Translations under genes and position numbers: made by a program
DNA from: 2-02-FULL-55-14 sp964581115
GTDB lineage: Bacteria > Bacteroidota > Ignavibacteria > UBA10030
Reading direction: 5' to 3'
Assembly: GCA_964581115.1 (NCBI GenBank)
Contig: CAZOMY010000027.1
Span: 1 to 40,354, forward strand
DNA length: 40,354 nucleotides
Part shown: positions 7,709-18,541 of the stretch, one piece after another
Layout: the number at the start of each line of letters is the position of its first letter
How positions within the stretch are numbered: position 1 is the first letter of the stretch
Notes under the pieces: model-generated
Seen by the model: the letters and a program-made list of their open reading frames with translations, nothing else
The model's database searches: none
Told to the model about the DNA's origin: nothing

Positions 7709-8178
7709 CGGCAGACCTCCAGGACGCGGCGTTCAAAGCCGTCCTTGATCTCGCGCACGGTTACCTCGGGATCGGCGGCATATACGGCGTGCACGTACAG
7801 CGTTGAACGATCTTCGCTCACCTCCAGGCTGAGAGTGCCCGGGGTGAGTGTGAGGAGATTCGCAAGGAGCATGATCTCGAAGTCGGTCTTCACATCCAGG
7901 GGCACAGCTACAATCGACGGCGTCATGTACAGCTTTGGCGTCAGAATGTCGGCGGCGATGCGAAGATTCGACACGACGAGTTCATAGACAAAGTACAGTG
8001 CAAACGAAATGATCAACGGTAGTCTTCGGTAATAACGCTGTTCAGCGTCGCTGCGGATCGTCAGACGCATCAACGCGAAGCCGATCATGAAGCCTCCGGC
8101 GAAGCTGACGGCATTCCACTCGCCTGTGATGAGCATCCACGCCACGGCCAGTGCGAGATTGAGGGCGAGCATGTTCAT
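7705..8178 (-). CDS. mrpE: Mrp Na+/H+ antiporter subunit E
   Basis: A 157-residue membrane protein of the MnhE/MrpE family: N-terminal helices with the ITGEWNAVSFAGGFMIGF pattern, then YFVYELVVSNLRIAADIL, and a cytoplasmic C-terminal domain with the conserved LLANLLTLTPGTLSLEV stretch and VYAADPE. The ATG at 8178 overlaps the mrpD stop by four bases, which settles the start against longer in-frame options that run into mrpD in another frame. Residue count and topology match the family. Confidence 0.92.
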   Translation of the reverse strand: MNMLALNLALAVAWMLITGEWNAVSFAGGFMIGFALMRLTIRSDAEQRYYRRLPLIISFALYFVYELVVSNLRIAADILTPKLYMTPSIVAVPLDVKTDFEIMLLANLLTLTPGTLSLEVSEDRSTLYVHAVYAADPEVTVREIKDGFERRVLEVCR

Positions 8179-9668
8179 GGGCTGACCCCCAGAACCGCCT
8201 GAATGTATCCCTGCGGGTCGAGCAACTGCTCCGCCGCGCGAACGGCAACCTCGTAGACCGGCTCGGCCCCGAGGCCGATGCCGACCGTCACCAGCGCTAA
8301 TCCGGCGATCGGCCCGAGGAGCGTCCATCGTTCACGGGTGGTCAGGGGGTGCACGGCGATCCCTTCCGGCATGGGCTTCCAGAAGGCCTCCGCCCAGATC
8401 TTCGTCATCGAAAAGAGCGTCAGGAGGCTTACGAGCAACGCCACAGCCGTGACCGTGATCGCTTCGAGGTCAAGGCCTGCCTTGATGAGGATGAACTTCG
8501 ACCAGAAGCCTGACAGCGGCGGAACGCCCGCCAGCGACAGCGCCGGGATGAGGAAGAGCACCGCCAGCATCGGCGAACTCCGATACAGACCGCCGACCGA
8601 CTTCAGCGCTCCCGTCCCGTACATGCGCTCCACGACACCCCCGACGAGAAAGAGGTTCGTCTTGACGATGATGTGGTGAACGATGTAGAAGACAGCTCCT
8701 GCCACCGCCATCGACGAGAAAAGGCCCAGACCGAGGATCATGTATCCGATCTGGCTGACGATGTGGAACGACAAGACGCGACGGATCTCCGACTGCGCCG
8801 CCGCGCCGAGAACGCCTGTGAGCATCGTCGTGCCGGCGATGATCACGATGGTTGTGTGCGTCAGCCACGTCTCCTGATGGAACAGGAGCGTGAAGACGCG
8901 GAGCAACGCGTAGACACCCACTTTCGTCAGCAGACCAGCGAACAGGGCAGCGACGGGCGGGGGAGGGGTGTGATACGACGCCGGCAGCCAGAAGAACAGG
9001 GGAAAGATGGCCGCCTTGATGCCGAAGGCGACGAGGAACATCATCGCCACGACCAGCACAATGCCGGCATGCTCCGGCCGACCCACAAGCACCGCCAGTT
9101 CGGCCATGTTCAGGCTTCCCGTTGCGCCATACAGCAGTCCCACGCCCGCCAGAAACAATGCGGAGGACATCAGGTTGAGAGTGACGTACTTCATCCCCCC
9201 TTCCAGCTGGCCGCGCTCATTGCCGAGCGTCATGAGCACGAACGACGCCATCAGCAGCACTTCGAACCACACATATAGGTTGAACAGGTCGCCCGTCAGG
9301 AACGCGCCGTTCACGCCGGCGAGCATCACGAGCACGAAACCGTGATATCCGAACCGCTCGCGCTCCCCGTCGATCGAACTCAGCGACGTTACGGCGATGG
9401 CGAGCGACACCACCGCCGTTACCGCGACCATGAGCGCGCTCAGCAGGTCGGCCACGAACGTGATGCCGAACGGCGCGGGCCACGAACCGACGTTGAGGAC
9501 CAGAATGTCCCCGTTCACCACACGATCGAGGAGAAGAAGGCTTACAGCAAGCGAGGCCGCCGCCGACACAATGTGCAAGCCCCGCTGCGCCGACATCGAA
9601 CGGCGGACGAAGACGGTCAGGATGCTCGCCGCAAACGGAATGAGCACCGGCAGGATCAGGAGGTTCAT
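8175..9668 (-). CDS. mrpD: Mrp Na+/H+ antiporter subunit D (complex I ND2/ND4/ND5-like)
   Basis: A 497-residue polytopic protein related to the proton-pumping antiporter-like subunits of complex I. About 14 hydrophobic segments are visible. TGDLFNLYVWFEVLL contains the conserved glutamate of helix 5, and PLFFWLPASYHTPPPPVAALFAGLLTKVGVYAL is the hallmark segment with the conserved lysine. It forms part of the ion or proton path with MrpA. Its ATG overlaps mrpC by four bases and its stop overlaps mrpE by four. Nothing unusual in length or motifs. Confidence 0.95.
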   Translation of the reverse strand: MNLLILPVLIPFAASILTVFVRRSMSAQRGLHIVSAAASLAVSLLLLDRVVNGDILVLNVGSWPAPFGITFVADLLSALMVAVTAVVSLAIAVTSLSSIDGERERFGYHGFVLVMLAGVNGAFLTGDLFNLYVWFEVLLMASFVLMTLGNERGQLEGGMKYVTLNLMSSALFLAGVGLLYGATGSLNMAELAVLVGRPEHAGIVLVVAMMFLVAFGIKAAIFPLFFWLPASYHTPPPPVAALFAGLLTKVGVYALLRVFTLLFHQETWLTHTTIVIIAGTTMLTGVLGAAAQSEIRRVLSFHIVSQIGYMILGLGLFSSMAVAGAVFYIVHHIIVKTNLFLVGGVVERMYGTGALKSVGGLYRSSPMLAVLFLIPALSLAGVPPLSGFWSKFILIKAGLDLEAITVTAVALLVSLLTLFSMTKIWAEAFWKPMPEGIAVHPLTTRERWTLLGPIAGLALVTVGIGLGAEPVYEVAVRAAEQLLDPQGYIQAVLGVSP

Positions 9669-10042
9669 GCCGCCTCCTTTCCGCCTGCGGAGTCGAGCTG
9701 TTCCGTGGTGGTCAAGGCCCCGACGTCATCCGTCTTCGACCGCTCAGCCAGGCGCCGTACGAGAAGGATCGCGAATGCCTGTACGCCGAACCCGATGACG
9801 ATCGCCGTCAGGATGAGCGCTTGCGGCACGGGATCCGCGGTCGGACCGTCCGGGGTCATGGCCCCCTCGGGTATCGCTGGCACCGCACCGGCCACGACGC
9901 GCCCGGCCGTAAAGATCAGGAGGTTGGCGGCATGGCCCAGCAGCCCCAGGCCGATGATGAGTTTCAGCATGCTGCGGCGCATCATGAGATAGAGGCCGCA
10001 TGCGTAAAGAATTCCGACGACGATGGCGAGGATCAGATGCAT
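9665..10042 (-). CDS. mrpC: Mrp Na+/H+ antiporter subunit C (NuoK-like)
   Basis: A 125-residue three-helix subunit homologous to NuoK. Helix 1 is LILAIVVGILYACGLYLMM, helix 2 runs through KLIIGLGLLGHAANLLIFTAG, and helix 3 is QALILTAIVIGFGVQAFAILLVRR. The DPVPQALILTAIVI motif is diagnostic for MnhC/MrpC. The C-terminal tail is polar. It starts one base after the stop of mrpB and overlaps mrpD by four bases. Confidence 0.94.
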   Translation of the reverse strand: MHLILAIVVGILYACGLYLMMRRSMLKLIIGLGLLGHAANLLIFTAGRVVAGAVPAIPEGAMTPDGPTADPVPQALILTAIVIGFGVQAFAILLVRRLAERSKTDDVGALTTTEQLDSAGGKEAA

Positions 10043-10043
10043 G

Positions 10044-10447
10044 TCACTCCTCCGCCACGGTCAGGACGAGCGTCACCGTGATTCCAACGACCACGAGATA
10101 GACGCCGATGTCGAAGATGAAGGGAGTGCCGATCTTGCCGATCACCGGGAGCACGGCGCTCCCCCACAGCCCGGTCATGAACGCTCCGCCCGAGAGCATG
10201 GACACCAGGGCGCTTCCGAGAGCTACGATGAGCCCGAAACCGATCAGCGTCCTGGGGTCGGAGGGAAGCACGCTCCGCGCCGCGGCCGGGCCGAAGGCCA
10301 GCGCGTACAGCGAGACGCCGGTCGCTGCCACCAGACCGCCGATGAAGCCGCCACCCGGTTCGTTGTGCCCGCGGAGCAGAATGAAGATCGAGAAGAGCCA
10401 TAGGAGCGGCAGGAGCACGCGCGCGGCCGATGCGAGGATGAGCGATC

Positions 10448-10451
<4 letters not shown>
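10044..10451 (-). CDS. mrpB: Mrp Na+/H+ antiporter subunit B
   Basis: A 135-residue MnhB-domain subunit. It shows FSIFILLRGHNEPGGGFIGGLVAATGVSLYALAFG, in which the HNEPGGGFIGGL segment is the family hallmark, and ends with a helix FIFDIGVYLVVVGITVTLVLTV. Its ATG overlaps the mrpA stop by four bases. This stand-alone B subunit, together with the extra C-terminal region in MrpA, is the usual group arrangement. Confidence 0.93.
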
Positions 10452-12751
<2,300 letters not shown>

Positions 12752-12765
12752 AGGCAAGATGGTCA

Positions 12766-12793
12766 ATTATCAGCCCAAGACGGCTGGAATCAA
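12766..12793 (-). promoter_or_regulatory. Candidate sigma-70 promoter of the mrp operon
   Basis: On the minus strand TTGATT (12793-12788), a 16-base spacer and GATAAT (12771-12766). Transcription would begin around 12760, so the leader is very short or absent. An inverted repeat overlaps the spacer and flanks the -35. Confidence 0.5.
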
Positions 12794-12814
12794 AGGAAAA
12801 ACGAACCTTGGGCT
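12772..12814. repeat. Inverted repeat across the mrp promoter
   Basis: AGCCCAAG (12772-12779) and CTTGGGCT (12807-12814) are perfect 8-base inverted arms separated by 27 bases. One arm lies in the promoter spacer and the other upstream of the -35. This is a possible operator pair or a terminator stem for the upstream MscS gene. Confidence 0.4.
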
Positions 12815-12866
12815 AACGCTATGGACGGGGGGAAGATTCCTTAGAAGGAAGGGTATGGAGACGTTG

Positions 12867-13952
12867 TCAGGAGGCTCCTCCGGCCGCCGCGCCCGTGGCG
12901 GCTGCATGATGAACGATCAACGTTCGCGTCGGATAGGCGAACTCGATCCCCTCGGCCTGCAACGCCCGCGCCAGTCCGATGTTGATGGCCTGTTGAACAT
13001 CCATGTACACGTTGTAATCCGGCGACAGGACAAAGTAGACACATTCATACACCAACGACGACTCGCCGAACTCCTTGAAGTGGGCCCGGTCGAACCGGAC
13101 TCCCTGTTGAGTGCGAATGACCTCTTGAGCGATCTGCGCCACCCTCGCCATCACGTCGGCCGGCGTCTGATACGTGACGCCGAACGTGAACAGAACACGC
13201 CGCTCGTTCATGCGCTTGAAGTTTCGGATACGGCTGCGCAGGAGGTCCGCATTCGACACGATCAATTGCTCGCCTGAAATCGATCGGATACGAGTCGTCT
13301 TCAATCCGACATACTCGACCGTCCCCTGCAACTGATCGACGACGATGAAGTCGCCGATAACAAACGGCTTGTCGAGCACGATCGACAACGACGCGAACAG
13401 ATCGCCCAGGACGTTCTGCAAGGCCAGTGCCACCGCGATACCGCCGATACCGAGACCCGCAATGAGGCCCGTGATGTCGACGCCCAGATTGCTCAGGCCG
13501 ACGAGCATGACCAGCGACCAGAGTGTCAGCCGCGCGACGAATCCAATGGCTGTCATCGTCGCCGTCGTCCCCGCCTGCACGCTGGAGGACTGCTGCATCG
13601 AACGTTCGAGCCAGAATGAGACTGCGCCGTTCCCCCACAGCCCGATTTGGATCAGCAACGCAATGCCGAAGATCTCATGGAGGACCGATTCCACCGCCGG
13701 CCGCAAGGTCAGGAACTGCGCACCCACCACGGCCGACAGGATGAACAACATCAGTGGATTCGTTCGCCCGATCACCTCGGCGAGGACGTCGTCAAGCTTG
13801 GTGTCGGTCTTGGCCGACAGCACTCGAAGCTTACGGCCGACCACACGGTTGATGAAGAGAAGCACCACAAAAAGCAAGGCCGCTACACCGACGGCGATGG
13901 CCCAGTTGAGCGGGTCGTTTCCCAGAAAGCGTTGATTCAACAGTGATCGCAT
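12867..13952 (-). CDS. Small-conductance mechanosensitive channel, MscS family
   Basis: A 361-residue inner-membrane channel that would open under membrane tension to release solutes on hypo-osmotic shock. The N-terminal part has about four hydrophobic segments. The pore-lining helix and start of the beta domain are clear: GLIAGLGIGGIAVALALQ, then NVLGDLFASLSIVLDKPF and VIGDFIVV. The following V/T-rich segment (GTVEYVGLKTTRIRS) and the C-terminal alpha/beta domain match MscS/YnaI-like proteins. It begins 39 bases after the GNAT-nitrilase gene and lies directly upstream of the mrp operon, giving an osmotic/ionic gene neighbourhood. Confidence 0.93.
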   Translation of the reverse strand: MRSLLNQRFLGNDPLNWAIAVGVAALLFVVLLFINRVVGRKLRVLSAKTDTKLDDVLAEVIGRTNPLMLFILSAVVGAQFLTLRPAVESVLHEIFGIALLIQIGLWGNGAVSFWLERSMQQSSSVQAGTTATMTAIGFVARLTLWSLVMLVGLSNLGVDITGLIAGLGIGGIAVALALQNVLGDLFASLSIVLDKPFVIGDFIVVDQLQGTVEYVGLKTTRIRSISGEQLIVSNADLLRSRIRNFKRMNERRVLFTFGVTYQTPADVMARVAQIAQEVIRTQQGVRFDRAHFKEFGESSLVYECVYFVLSPDYNVYMDVQQAINIGLARALQAEGIEFAYPTRTLIVHHAAATGAAAGGAS

Positions 13953-13991
13953 ATGGATGCTGGTTACGCGTCTGGTCGAGGATGAGCGGGC

Positions 13992-15551
13992 CTAACGGCC
14001 CTCTCCGTTAATGATTCTCCGATGGTACCGCACTTCATACAGGTCCTGCCTCCGGTCCCTACGACTTAGGACCGTGCCGGTCTGACGGCCTGGCTTCAAC
14101 AGCTCCAGATCGATGTCGTCGACGATGATCGTTTCGATGTTCGGCGTTGCCTCGGACAGAATACCGTCGCGCGTGAACGGGATGTCGGACGGCGTCAGGA
14201 TCGCCGACTGTGCATAGTGCACGTCGATGTTCTCGACGGAGGGGAGATTCCCAACACTGCCAGACATCACGGCATAGACGTTATTCTCCACGCACCGAGC
14301 TTGCGCGCAATATCGGAGGCGCATGTAGCTGTAGCGTTCCTCCACGCTGAACGGGACGAACAAGATCTGCGCGCCCTGATCGACCATGATGCGCGACAGT
14401 TCGGGGAACACGACGTCGTGGCCGATGAGAATGCCGATGCGACTCCGGTCGGTATCGAACACGTTGACCTCCGGTCCCGGCTTGACCCCCCACCAACGCC
14501 GTTGGTCGGGAGCGATGTGGAGCTGGTACTGCTTCGCCAAGGTCCCGTCCCGACGGAAGAGGTAGGCGACGTTGAACAGGTCCTCGCCTTCCACGACGAA
14601 GTGCGAACCGCCGATGATGTTGGCGTTGTACTTCACGGCCAGGCCCGTGAACAGCTCTAGGTACGCGGGGGTATACTCCGACAGCTTCCGCATCGCCAAC
14701 GCCGGCCGGTCCTGTGGCAGGAACGTCAGCCACTGCGTCGTCAGCATCTCTGGGAAGAGAATGAAGTCGGTCTTGTAGTCGGCCGCCGCATCGACGAAGT
14801 ACTCGCACTGGCGCGCGAACTCCTCAAATCCCGTGATCATCCGCAGTTGCATCTGCACGGCACACGCCCGGATCGGCGCAAAGAGCGTCAGGCGCTGCAT
14901 CGGGTTCGGCACATAGTCGAGGTTCGTCCACTCGAGGAACGTGGCGAACCCTCGCGACTCAGCGTCGCTCGACATGTAGTTGGGGATCAGCCGTTTGAGC
15001 GTGAATCCGTTCGACAGCTGCGTCGTCAGGACCGGATCGATCAGCACTTTGTTGACGACCTTGTCGACGTATTCCCGGGCGCTCATCTTGTCCGCATGCG
15101 CATCGTAGCCCGGGATCCGCCCCCCTAGAATGATGCGCATCAGGTTCCGCTCGCGAGCCAACTGCTTCCGGGCCTCATACAGCCGTCGGGCCAGCCGAAG
15201 CCCGCGATACGACGGGTCGACCATGATCTCGATCCCATAGAGCGTGTTACCCTCTGCCGTGTGGTTCCGGATGAACCCCGCATCGGCGATCTCCGTCCAG
15301 CTGTGCCACTCATGATACAGGTCGAAGTCCAGAATGAGGCTGCTCGACGACGCAACGACGCGCCCCTGGTATTCGATGCAGATCTGTCCTTCGGGAAAGA
15401 TAGCAAGCTGGCTCTCGATCTGCGCCCGGGTCCACGGCTTCATGCCCGGAAAGCATTTGAGCTGCAGCTCGACGAGCTGGTCGTAATCCTCTATCCGCAG
15501 AGGACGAACGATCACTTTGCGCTCGAAGTCTTTCAGGTCGTCGTTGGCCAT
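13992..15551 (-). CDS. GNAT acetyltransferase / carbon-nitrogen hydrolase fusion with the nitrilase Cys missing
   Basis: A 519-residue two-domain protein. Residues about 12-215 are a GNAT N-acetyltransferase-like domain with an acetyl-CoA loop near YRGLRLARRLYEA (115-127). Residues about 224-510 are a nitrilase-superfamily domain. Of the nitrilase triad, Glu268 (FPEM) and Lys340 are present, but the nucleophile position in the normally I-C-Y-D-x-x-FPE segment reads IGHDVVFPE, so it is Gly377 (codon complementary to 14421-14423). The fusion itself is known in many bacteria; the Cys-to-Gly change should abolish amidase activity. ATG 15551 is chosen because it starts at the GNAT domain; there is no clear Shine-Dalgarno. 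It follows the amidohydrolase gene by about 130 bases. Confidence 0.88.
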   Translation of the reverse strand: MANDDLKDFERKVIVRPLRIEDYDQLVELQLKCFPGMKPWTRAQIESQLAIFPEGQICIEYQGRVVASSSSLILDFDLYHEWHSWTEIADAGFIRNHTAEGNTLYGIEIMVDPSYRGLRLARRLYEARKQLARERNLMRIILGGRIPGYDAHADKMSAREYVDKVVNKVLIDPVLTTQLSNGFTLKRLIPNYMSSDAESRGFATFLEWTNLDYVPNPMQRLTLFAPIRACAVQMQLRMITGFEEFARQCEYFVDAAADYKTDFILFPEMLTTQWLTFLPQDRPALAMRKLSEYTPAYLELFTGLAVKYNANIIGGSHFVVEGEDLFNVAYLFRRDGTLAKQYQLHIAPDQRRWWGVKPGPEVNVFDTDRSRIGILIGHDVVFPELSRIMVDQGAQILFVPFSVEERYSYMRLRYCAQARCVENNVYAVMSGSVGNLPSVENIDVHYAQSAILTPSDIPFTRDGILSEATPNIETIIVDDIDLELLKPGRQTGTVLSRRDRRQDLYEVRYHRRIINGEGR

Positions 15552-15606
15552 GGCGGCACCAATGGTCGGGATCGTGATAGAATGGAGCGCGGGCAGAGAA
15601 CAGAAC

Positions 15607-15630
15607 GGGCGTCGATGATCCGCGACGCCC
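15607..15630 (-). terminator. Possible terminator hairpin between amidohydrolase and GNAT-nitrilase genes
   Basis: GGGCGTCG (15607-15614) and CGACGCCC (15623-15630) form a perfect 8-bp stem with an 8-base loop. On the minus strand it is followed by GTTCTGTTCTCT, a weak T-rich tail. A second smaller stem, CCGGAAG/CTTCCGG, lies at 15659-15680. Confidence 0.4.
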
Positions 15631-15683
15631 GCACCATGCAATTAAGAAACGAATTCCTCCGGAAGAGTCAAGCCTTCCGGCCA

Positions 15684-16547
15684 CTACGCCGGCCCCATCT
15701 TGCGTCCAAGCCACCCGAGGAGACCTGACGCGCTTGCTCCGCTTCCGTTGATGGGGATGTCGAACAGACGCGCCGCATTCTGGAACATGATATTATCGAG
15801 GTCGGCCGGAGGAATGTTCAGCTCCTCGATGAACTCGAGGTACGATTGCATCGACGAGATCGGCCAGTCGGTACCGAACAACACCTTCGACGGCTCCATT
15901 CCGTAAATGATCATCTCCTGCAACTGATCGCGCATGTAGCGCTCGAATCGGTCCGAAAAATCGCCCAGGACGAGACCCGAGATGTCGGTGTAGACGTTCT
16001 CGTTCTTGTAGACCACTTCCATCGTGTCCTGGAACCACGGATTGCCGAGATGGCAGATGATGATCGGCACGTCGGGGTGATCGACCGCCACCTCGTCCAC
16101 CTCGAGCGGATGCGCATACTTCAGCTTGCCCTTCGCCGAGAAGGTGTCTCCAGTGTGGATCATCACCGGCAGGTGGTGCTCGGCCGCGAACCGGAAGGCG
16201 GGCGTCAGTTTTGGGTCGTGTGGATAGTACGGCTCGTACCCCGGGTACAACTTCAAACCCCTTACGATCCGCTCCGCCACCAGCGGACGGAGGGATTCGA
16301 GAACTTCAGGGGTAAACGTCGTCGCCGCGATACCAGCGACCACCGAGAACTCCTTCTGTCCCCGCACGGCATTTGCGACCTCGCGTGTCGACGGCCGGCC
16401 CGGCAGGTCTTTGAAAGAGGTGAGGATGACGGCATGCGACACGCGATTGAGCTGCATCTCTCGCCGCAGCTCCGCCAGACGGTGGGGCAGGGCCGGTCGG
16501 TCCTCGTGCTCGTACCAATTCACATGCACATGACAATCGATGATCAT
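15684..16547 (-). CDS. Amidohydrolase family metal-dependent hydrolase (amidohydrolase_2)
   Basis: A 287-residue TIM-barrel metal hydrolase of the amidohydrolase_2 (ACMSD/TatD-like) group. The N-terminal metal motif IIDCHVHVN is at 2-10, the VMIHTGDTF histidine lies mid-barrel, IIICHLGNPW follows, and the late-barrel aspartate is in VLFGTDWP. These are the expected metal ligands. The substrate is unknown; relatives are decarboxylases or cyclic amide hydrolases. ATG 16547 follows GGAG about seven bases upstream. The gene begins 16 bases after the stop of the TM-helix protein gene, so they are probably co-transcribed. Confidence 0.9.
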   Translation of the reverse strand: MIIDCHVHVNWYEHEDRPALPHRLAELRREMQLNRVSHAVILTSFKDLPGRPSTREVANAVRGQKEFSVVAGIAATTFTPEVLESLRPLVAERIVRGLKLYPGYEPYYPHDPKLTPAFRFAAEHHLPVMIHTGDTFSAKGKLKYAHPLEVDEVAVDHPDVPIIICHLGNPWFQDTMEVVYKNENVYTDISGLVLGDFSDRFERYMRDQLQEMIIYGMEPSKVLFGTDWPISSMQSYLEFIEELNIPPADLDNIMFQNAARLFDIPINGSGASASGLLGWLGRKMGPA

Positions 16548-16563
16548 CGTCGGCTCCGTCGCG

Positions 16564-17229
16564 TCAGCGGTTCTTCCACACGTTCTCGAGGATACGCGCG
16601 GCCATGTCGCGACCGCCGAGGCCGAACGCCAGCGCAAACGCCAGACAGAGCGCGCCGAAGGCGATCTGGAACGCCGACACCAGGATCGCCCCTCCGATCG
16701 CCAGCTGTTCCAGCGCCAACGTCAGGACGAAAAAGAGGACCGCGTAGTACGTCAGGCCGCTGATGAACGGCACACCCTTCACTCCGATGTTATTGAGGTA
16801 GCCCGATGTCACCGTCCGGACAAGGTTCGCGAACAGACTGCCGAAGATCAGGACGAGGACGGCACCGAGGATGTTGGGCACATACAAGATGACCCGCTCG
16901 ATGAGTACCGCCGCCACCGCCACGCCGAGGCTGTGCAGGACCGCCAGCACCATGGTGAGCAGCAGAGTCCAGTACACGACGTTCGCCAGGATCGTCACGA
17001 ACGTGAACGAAACACCGCCGCGCAGGAGGAAATTCTCGATGCCCGCCTTTTCGGCCAGAGCGTCGATGCGCGCGAAGCGGAGGATGCGGAGTGTTCCTTG
17101 CCGGACCAGCCGCGCCACCAGCCATCCGACGATTAAAAGGACGAGGCCCGCCAGGATCTTCGGCAGCAGCAACAACACCTGGCCCCAGAAGTCTTTGAGC
17201 GATTCCCAAACGGCGATCAATTGCTCCAT
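16564..17229 (-). CDS. TM-helix-repeat membrane protein (mechanosensitive-channel associated)
   Basis: A 221-residue integral membrane protein resembling the conserved 'TM_helix' family found with or in mechanosensitive channels. An amphipathic N-terminus is followed by LLLLPKILAGLVLLIVGWLVARLV and, after a soluble stretch, VILYVPNILGAVLVLIFGSLFANLV, two copies of the P-x-I-L/I-x-A-x-x-x-x-I-x-G-x-x-x-A repeat. Further hydrophobic segments bring the count to about five. There is no MscS beta domain, so it is probably an accessory or a minimal channel-like protein. It heads the minus-strand group with the amidohydrolase, GNAT-nitrilase and MscS genes. No strong Shine-Dalgarno precedes the ATG. 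Confidence 0.82.
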   Translation of the reverse strand: MEQLIAVWESLKDFWGQVLLLLPKILAGLVLLIVGWLVARLVRQGTLRILRFARIDALAEKAGIENFLLRGGVSFTFVTILANVVYWTLLLTMVLAVLHSLGVAVAAVLIERVILYVPNILGAVLVLIFGSLFANLVRTVTSGYLNNIGVKGVPFISGLTYYAVLFFVLTLALEQLAIGGAILVSAFQIAFGALCLAFALAFGLGGRDMAARILENVWKNR

Positions 17230-17436
17230 GGCTGCGACCTCCCGTCACAATCGACAAATGATGATGATCAGGCGAACATTCTGGACAATGATTCCGCGGC
17301 CGTACGCGACGACCGCCTCATCCTCAGGAATGAGAATGCGGTGATGTACGCCAACGATGCGCGCTGGTAATTGGCGCGGGCAAGTCGTACACTTCATCTC
17401 GGAGTCCCATCAGCATCGGTACAACGGAGGTACGCC

Positions 17437-18426
17437 ATGACACAAGACCCGATGCGATTCGGCATCATCGGCTTCGGACTCTTCGCCGAGCGAGCCATCC
17501 TTCCGGCCATCCGCGGCTCCGGCAACGCGGTGGTCACCGCCATTCAGAAGCGTTCCCTCGACGCCGCCACGGCCAAGGCGCGCGAACATGACATTCCTCA
17601 TGCGTTCGACGACCCTGCGGTGCTCGCCTCACATCCAGAGGTCGACGCCGTTTTTATTGTGTCGGCGAACGCCGCGCATGCTGACGAAGCCGTCGCCGCC
17701 GCAAAGGCCGGCAAGCACGTCCTCGTCGAAAAACCTATGGCTGCCACCGTCGCGCAAGCCGAGCGGATGGTGACCGCCTGCCGCGATGCGGGCGTACAAC
17801 TCATGGTTGGACACATGGTCCGATTCTCGCCGGTCATCACCCGCATGAAGCAGCTGATCAATGAGGGTGTGATCGGTCGCGTTGCGCACGTGGAGACGCA
17901 GTTCTTTTACGATCACCGCCTCTCACGGCGCGGCTGGCTCTTCGATCCCAAGATCGCAGGCGGCGGGCCTGTCCATGATATCGGGGTCCACTGCCTCGAC
18001 ACGATCCGCTTTCTGCTCGACGACGATCCGCTCGTTGTGCGCGCCGTGCTCGATGCACCGCCGACGGCGGAACGCACCGAATCAACAGCCGCCGCCGTCC
18101 TGCAGTTTCAAAAAGGCGTGCTCGGTTCGATCTTCTGTTCGTTCGCCGCCGGGTACCGCCGTTCGTTCATTGAAGTACGCGGCACCGACGGCACGCTATC
18201 GGCGTTCGACTTCACCCGCAGCGCAATGCCGGTCATCCTCCACCGCGTCCACGCGCATGAAGGGGAGCCGCTCCAGCCCCAGATCGAACAGTTCATCGTC
18301 CCCAATCTCTACGCACACGAAGTGCGACTCTTCGTCGATGCCGTGCGCGGCGTAATTCCCAACCCCATCCCTGGCGAGGAGGGTCTTAAGAACCAGCAGA
18401 TCCTCGAGCAGATCCTGTCTTCTTAG
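17437..18426 (+). CDS. Gfo/Idh/MocA family oxidoreductase
   Basis: A 329-residue NAD(P)-dependent oxidoreductase, presumably acting on a sugar, inositol or related polyol. The Rossmann motif GIIGFGLF is at 9-16, and the family-specific EKP tripeptide is at 98-100 (HVLVEKPMA). The GGGPVHDIGVHCLD segment carries the Asp/His pair typical of the substrate side. The C-terminal domain has the usual open beta-sheet pattern. GGAGG at 17426-17430 lies six bases before the ATG, an unusually clear ribosome site for this window. The 207-base gap from the divergent TM-helix gene holds nothing I can name. The gene is convergent with pdxJ across a palindromic repeat. Confidence 0.93.
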   Translation: MTQDPMRFGIIGFGLFAERAILPAIRGSGNAVVTAIQKRSLDAATAKAREHDIPHAFDDPAVLASHPEVDAVFIVSANAAHADEAVAAAKAGKHVLVEKPMAATVAQAERMVTACRDAGVQLMVGHMVRFSPVITRMKQLINEGVIGRVAHVETQFFYDHRLSRRGWLFDPKIAGGGPVHDIGVHCLDTIRFLLDDDPLVVRAVLDAPPTAERTESTAAAVLQFQKGVLGSIFCSFAAGYRRSFIEVRGTDGTLSAFDFTRSAMPVILHRVHAHEGEPLQPQIEQFIVPNLYAHEVRLFVDAVRGVIPNPIPGEEGLKNQQILEQILSS

Positions 18427-18438
18427 GTGAAAGACGAT

Positions 18439-18528
18439 CCACAAAGGTACACGAAAACATACGAATGGTCATATTGCTGTCTCGAGACTCTGAATCATTC
18501 CCTCGTGTCGATTCGTGTTCCTTGGCGG
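18439..18528. repeat. Imperfect palindromic intergenic repeat (CCACAAAG type), copy 1
   Basis: The left arm starting CCACAAAGGTACACGAA (18439 on) and the reverse complement of the right arm, starting CCGCCAAGGAACACGAA (18528 back), match at most positions over about 28 bases, with about 30 bases between the arms. It lies between the convergent Gfo/Idh and pdxJ genes. A related sequence occurs at 29859-29933. Confidence 0.55.
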
Positions 18529-18541
18529 TCCCGCTTCTTCT

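Noticed and set aside
12752..12766. TTG 12766 as the mrpA start
   Set aside because: It overlaps the predicted -10 element and would place the start codon upstream of the transcript. The call depends on the promoter being right.
17230..17436. Possible regulatory RNA or promoter in the divergent gap before the Gfo/Idh gene
   Set aside because: No convincing -35/-10 pair or stable hairpin beyond short GC matches; only the ribosome site at 17426-17430 is clear.
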